Under the pieces are notes generated by a model. The model made no database searches and had not been told where the DNA came from. It worked only from the letters and a program-made list of their open reading frames with translations. From positions 1 to 33,324 of the forward strand of contig UQFU01000011.1 of the NCBI GenBank assembly GCA_900540425.1: 33,324 nt of DNA, written 5' to 3'. A program made the translations under genes and the position numbers. Every line of letters starts with the position of its first letter. Position 1 is the first letter of the stretch. This document shows, piece after piece, positions 30,561-33,324 of the stretch. Origin of the DNA: an uncultured Alphaproteobacteria bacterium. GTDB lineage: Bacteria > Pseudomonadota > Alphaproteobacteria > RF32 > CAG-239.

Positions 30561-32331
30561 ACTCCCGGGTTGGGATTTGAGCGATTTGTATGCAAGTATC
30601 GACGATCCGAAAGTCAAAGCGGATATCGCCCATATTAAAGAATTGTCAGCTTCTTTTGCTCGGGATTACAAAGGCCGGATTTCCGGTTTGGATGAGGCGG
30701 CATTTTTGGAATCTGTCCGCCGCTATGAAGAAATTGACATCATCAGCGGCCGCCTGATGGAATATGCTTTCCTGCAAATGTGTACCCGTATGGAAAACAA
30801 AGCCGCTACGGCTTTTTACCAGAATACCAACGAGCAGGTTGTCGAGGCCAATAAGCCGACGATTTTTTATACGCTGGAGCTTAATAAACTGAGCGATGAA
30901 CAACTGGAAAAACACCTCAAAAATCCGGAAATCGCCCATTATCGGCCTTGGCTCAACATGGTTCGCCTGTTTAAGAAACATGAGCTTTCCGAAGAAATGG
31001 AAGAATTGCTGGCCGATAAGGCTATGACCTCCTCCGCCGCTTGGGAACGCCTGTATGTCGAAACCTCTTCCAAACAACGTTTTAATGTTGACGGCAAAGA
31101 ATACAACGAAGCCGAAATGGCGCTTCTGCTGCAGGACAAAGACCCCGAAACCAGAGCTAAAGCCGGTCGGGAGCTGAACCGTGTCGCCAAAGAAAACGCC
31201 GACTTGTATGCCATGATATACAATATGCTGATAAAGGATAAGGCGATTGAAGACGATAAACGCGGATTTGCACGTTCCGATTCAGCAATGAACCTGTCCA
31301 GCCAGGTCGATGACAGCGTCGTTGACGCTCTGGCTGCCGCCGTCAAACGTCGTTACGGTGATTTGGCGCACCGTTTTTATAAATTAAAAGCGCGTTGGCT
31401 CGGTGTTGATAAAATCCAGTATTGGGATCGCAATGCGCCGCTGCCTTTTGCCAAAGACGAGAGCATCAGCTGGGAGCAGTCGGTAAAAACGGTTTTGGAC
31501 GCTTATGGCTCTTTTTCCAAGGAATTTCAGGAAATCGGCCGCCGCTTTTTTGAAAATCCCTGGATTGACGTGCCGCCGCGCCCGGGCAAACAAAGCGGCG
31601 CTTTTTGTGCCGGAACCGGCGGCATGCCGCATCCTTACCTGTTGTTGAATTTTAACGGCAAAGAACGCGATGTCCTGACCCTGGCGCACGAACTGGGACA
31701 CGGCTGCCACCACATCTTGTGCTATCCCCGCGGCGATTTGAATGACCAAACCCCAAAAGTTTTGGCGGAAGTGGCTTCTGTCTTTGCCGAAATGGTTACT
31801 TTTCAGAATCTGGTTCGGGGGCTGGAAGACAATGAAGCCAAATTGAGCCTGATTGCCGGCAAAGTCAGCGATATGATTAATACCGTTTCCCGTCAGATTG
31901 CTTTTCATTTTTATGAAAGCCGCATGCACAGGGAACGCAAAAAAGGCGAAGTTCCGGTTGAACGAATTCGCGAAATCTGGGTCGAAGAAATGCGCGATTA
32001 TCTGGGCGAATACGTTAATGTCGATGAGCACAGCAGTTATCTCTGGGCGCATTTGAGCCATGTTTTTGAACAGCCTTTCTATGTTTATGCCTATGCTTTT
32101 GCCGATTGTCTGGTCAATTCTCTGTATCAGGTCTATCGCGACAAATCTGTTTCCGGATTTGAAAAGAAATATCTTGAAATGTTGTCCGAAACCGGCATCA
32201 AACGCTATGACGAATTGCTCAAACCGTTTGGGTTAGATGCCCGCAGCCCGGAATTCTGGGATAAGGGCATGAACCTGATTGCCGAATATATCGGGGAACT
32301 GGAACGCCTGAGCGCCAAACTCGGATTATAA
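30541..32331 (+). CDS. pepF: M3 family oligoendopeptidase F
   Basis: A 596-residue zinc peptidase of the M3B/PepF group that cleaves oligopeptides in the cytoplasm. The zinc motif is LAHELGHGCHH with His383, Glu384 and His387; the third ligand is likely the glutamate in EVASVFAEMVTF. Helical N-terminal domain and C-terminal YLWAHLSHVFEQPFYVYAYA are typical. I chose ATG 30541, nine bases after GAGGAG at 30526-30531; an ATG at 30523 would add six residues without a site. The gene closes the short operon with the GlmU-like and anchored proteins and has a strong terminator after it. Confidence 0.95.
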   Translation: MNIPKNELPGWDLSDLYASIDDPKVKADIAHIKELSASFARDYKGRISGLDEAAFLESVRRYEEIDIISGRLMEYAFLQMCTRMENKAATAFYQNTNEQVVEANKPTIFYTLELNKLSDEQLEKHLKNPEIAHYRPWLNMVRLFKKHELSEEMEELLADKAMTSSAAWERLYVETSSKQRFNVDGKEYNEAEMALLLQDKDPETRAKAGRELNRVAKENADLYAMIYNMLIKDKAIEDDKRGFARSDSAMNLSSQVDDSVVDALAAAVKRRYGDLAHRFYKLKARWLGVDKIQYWDRNAPLPFAKDESISWEQSVKTVLDAYGSFSKEFQEIGRRFFENPWIDVPPRPGKQSGAFCAGTGGMPHPYLLLNFNGKERDVLTLAHELGHGCHHILCYPRGDLNDQTPKVLAEVASVFAEMVTFQNLVRGLEDNEAKLSLIAGKVSDMINTVSRQIAFHFYESRMHRERKKGEVPVERIREIWVEEMRDYLGEYVNVDEHSSYLWAHLSHVFEQPFYVYAYAFADCLVNSLYQVYRDKSVSGFEKKYLEMLSETGIKRYDELLKPFGLDARSPEFWDKGMNLIAEYIGELERLSAKLGL

Positions 32332-32338
32332 AATTCTT

Positions 32339-32368
32339 AAAGCCCGGAAAACCTCTCCGGGCTTTAAT
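32339..32368 (+). terminator. Terminator after pepF
   Basis: AAAGCCCGG (32339-32347) pairs perfectly over nine bases with CCGGGCTTT (32357-32365). The T-run is short (TTT then AATG), so it is also usable in reverse. Confidence 0.85.
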
Positions 32369-32470
32369 GTATCCCAAAGACGGGGTTTAAAAAGCCGGAG
32401 AATTAACTAAATTTTCAGTATGCCCGAACTATAATTGAAAAAGCGATAAGAGGTTTGAGACATAAAAAGG

Positions 32471-32491
32471 GCTTGCCGGGCAAGCTTTTTT
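32471..32491 (+). terminator. Second hairpin with T-run upstream of flagellin
   Basis: GCTTGC and GCAAGC pair around CGG, followed by six T. A TATAAT lies at 32430-32435 but has no good -35, so a short RNA ending here is possible but weakly supported. Confidence 0.55.
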
Positions 32492-32578
32492 ATGATAGAA
32501 TAAACCTTGTATTGTTAGTAGAACAATCACATGTTTTAACGTAAAACACTATGTGTTCCCAGTATCAGGAGAAAAACA

Positions 32579-33324
32579 ATGGCAGATATTTCATTAACGG
32601 CAAGCATGCGTTCCAACTTGCTATCCTTACAGCAGACACAGTCGCTGATGGACACCACTCAGGAACGCCTTTCCACAGGTAAAAAAGTAAACTCGGCAAT
32701 TGACAACCCGTCATCATATTATGCGGCGCAGTCATTGACGAACCGCGCCAGCGACCTGAGCGCCCTGTTAGACAGCATGGGTCAGGCAATTCAGACGATT
32801 AAAGCGGCTGACGAAGGTATTTCCACAATTACAGAATTTGCTTCCCAGGCCAAGGCTATTGCCAATTCCGCACGCGACGAAGCGGCAGAAGCAACCAGCG
32901 TTTCTACCGCTATTGATATTAAAGATAAAGCCGCGGCCGAAAGTACCATCAAAATTGAAATTACCGGCCCGGACGGCAAAGCCGGAACCGCTACCACGGT
33001 AAGCATTGCGCAAGACACAACGGCCGAGGTCGCCAAAAATAAAATTCTTGAAGGACTGAATGCTGACGGCACCGGGGTTAAGGCCTCTTTTGATGATGCC
33101 GGAAAATTGGTTATTACCGCTAAAGATGGCAATACGGCAAAAGTTACCGGTACTGGAGACTATGCGGCGGTAACTGGAACTTCCGCCCCGGCAGCGAACG
33201 AATCCCGAGCCAAATTGGCCGCACAGTTTGACAGCATTCTGGATCAGATTGACAAGGTTGCCAACGATGCCAGCTACAAAGGCGTTAACCTGCTGCAAGG
33301 CAACGACCTGAAAGTCGTCTTCAA
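32579..33324 (+). CDS. fliC: Flagellin, N-terminal part (runs off the window)
   Basis: The frame begins at ATG 32579, with AGGAG at 32567-32571, and is still open at the right edge, giving 248 complete codons. The first 90 residues are the conserved D0/D1 helix: MADISLTASMRSNLLSLQQT, then ERLSTGKKVNSAIDNPSSYY and IKAADEGISTITEFASQAKA. This start resembles Azospirillum and Magnetospirillum flagellins. Residues of about 105-195 are a threonine- and alanine-rich beta insertion (IKIEITGPDGKAGTATTVSI) of flagellin-IN type. Conserved SILDQIDKVANDASYKGVNL then returns to D1. It forms the filament outside the cell. The C-terminal helix is out of view. Confidence 0.94.
   Translation, partial: MADISLTASMRSNLLSLQQTQSLMDTTQERLSTGKKVNSAIDNPSSYYAAQSLTNRASDLSALLDSMGQAIQTIKAADEGISTITEFASQAKAIANSARDEAAEATSVSTAIDIKDKAAAESTIKIEITGPDGKAGTATTVSIAQDTTAEVAKNKILEGLNADGTGVKASFDDAGKLVITAKDGNTAKVTGTGDYAAVTGTSAPAANESRAKLAAQFDSILDQIDKVANDASYKGVNLLQGNDLKVVF

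Overview
The window looks like chromosome from an uncultured alphaproteobacterium, most like the Rhodospirillales and gut-associated relatives. The signs are a flagellin whose N-terminus resembles Azospirillum/Magnetospirillum flagellins, a Fur/Mur-type regulator without the CxxC zinc sites of gammaproteobacterial Fur, a nitrogen-PTS enzyme I (PtsP), and the rodZ-ispG-hisS gene order. The taxon is an inference; no rRNA is present. Coding DNA is moderately GC-rich and tightly packed. The stretch from about 6760 to 9030 is clearly AT-rich and mostly non-coding.

Layout. Bases 1-4869 form one tightly coupled plus-strand operon: end of sufS, sufT, a class I glutamine amidotransferase/C26 hydrolase, sufE, a divergent sucC-sucD pair and comF. 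A secreted Cys-rich protein with a BioG-like esterase domain follows, then ogt on the minus strand and a DUF218-like gene. Bases 7720-8864 hold no convincing protein gene. They contain a terminator, a perfect 22-bp-arm palindrome, and what looks like a promoter-to-terminator transcription unit for a large structured RNA of about 540 nt, followed by a tRNA-Thr(GGT) on the other strand. From 9042 to 11750 there are small single genes: a basic 52-residue protein, a META-domain lipoprotein, a degenerate one-domain DEAD-box protein, an isochorismatase-family hydrolase and a cupin. Bases 11858-18702 are housekeeping: ptsP, rodZ, ispG, hisS, prfA. At 18731-20042 a nicotianamine-synthase-like gene and a Fur/Mur-family gene diverge around a near-consensus Fur box. 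dapE, a GNAT gene and dnaE follow, then two membrane proteins, a DUF2207-type membrane protein (minus strand), a one-domain GlmU-like nucleotidyltransferase, a small anchored protein, an M3 oligoendopeptidase, and the start of a flagellin gene cut by the window end.

The main points of interest are as follows. (1) The AT-rich unit at 8054-8628 has a sigma70-like promoter, serial nested hairpins and a UUCG-loop terminator, and I cannot match it to tmRNA, RNase P, 6S or SRP RNA. (2) The SucCD pair in the SUF operon has lost the phospho-histidine of SucD (Tyr248) and its partner glutamate (Gln209), and has a rebuilt SucC loop, so it is probably not an ordinary succinyl-CoA synthetase. (3) A nicotianamine-synthase-like enzyme sits under an apparent Fur box next to the regulator gene, which suggests an opine-type metallophore or related metal-linked product. 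(4) A secreted BioG-like esterase is fused to a Cys-rich domain. (5) A DEAD-box protein keeps only domain 1 and has lost the DEAD and SAT motifs. All assignments come from reading motifs and recalling families; no database search was run.
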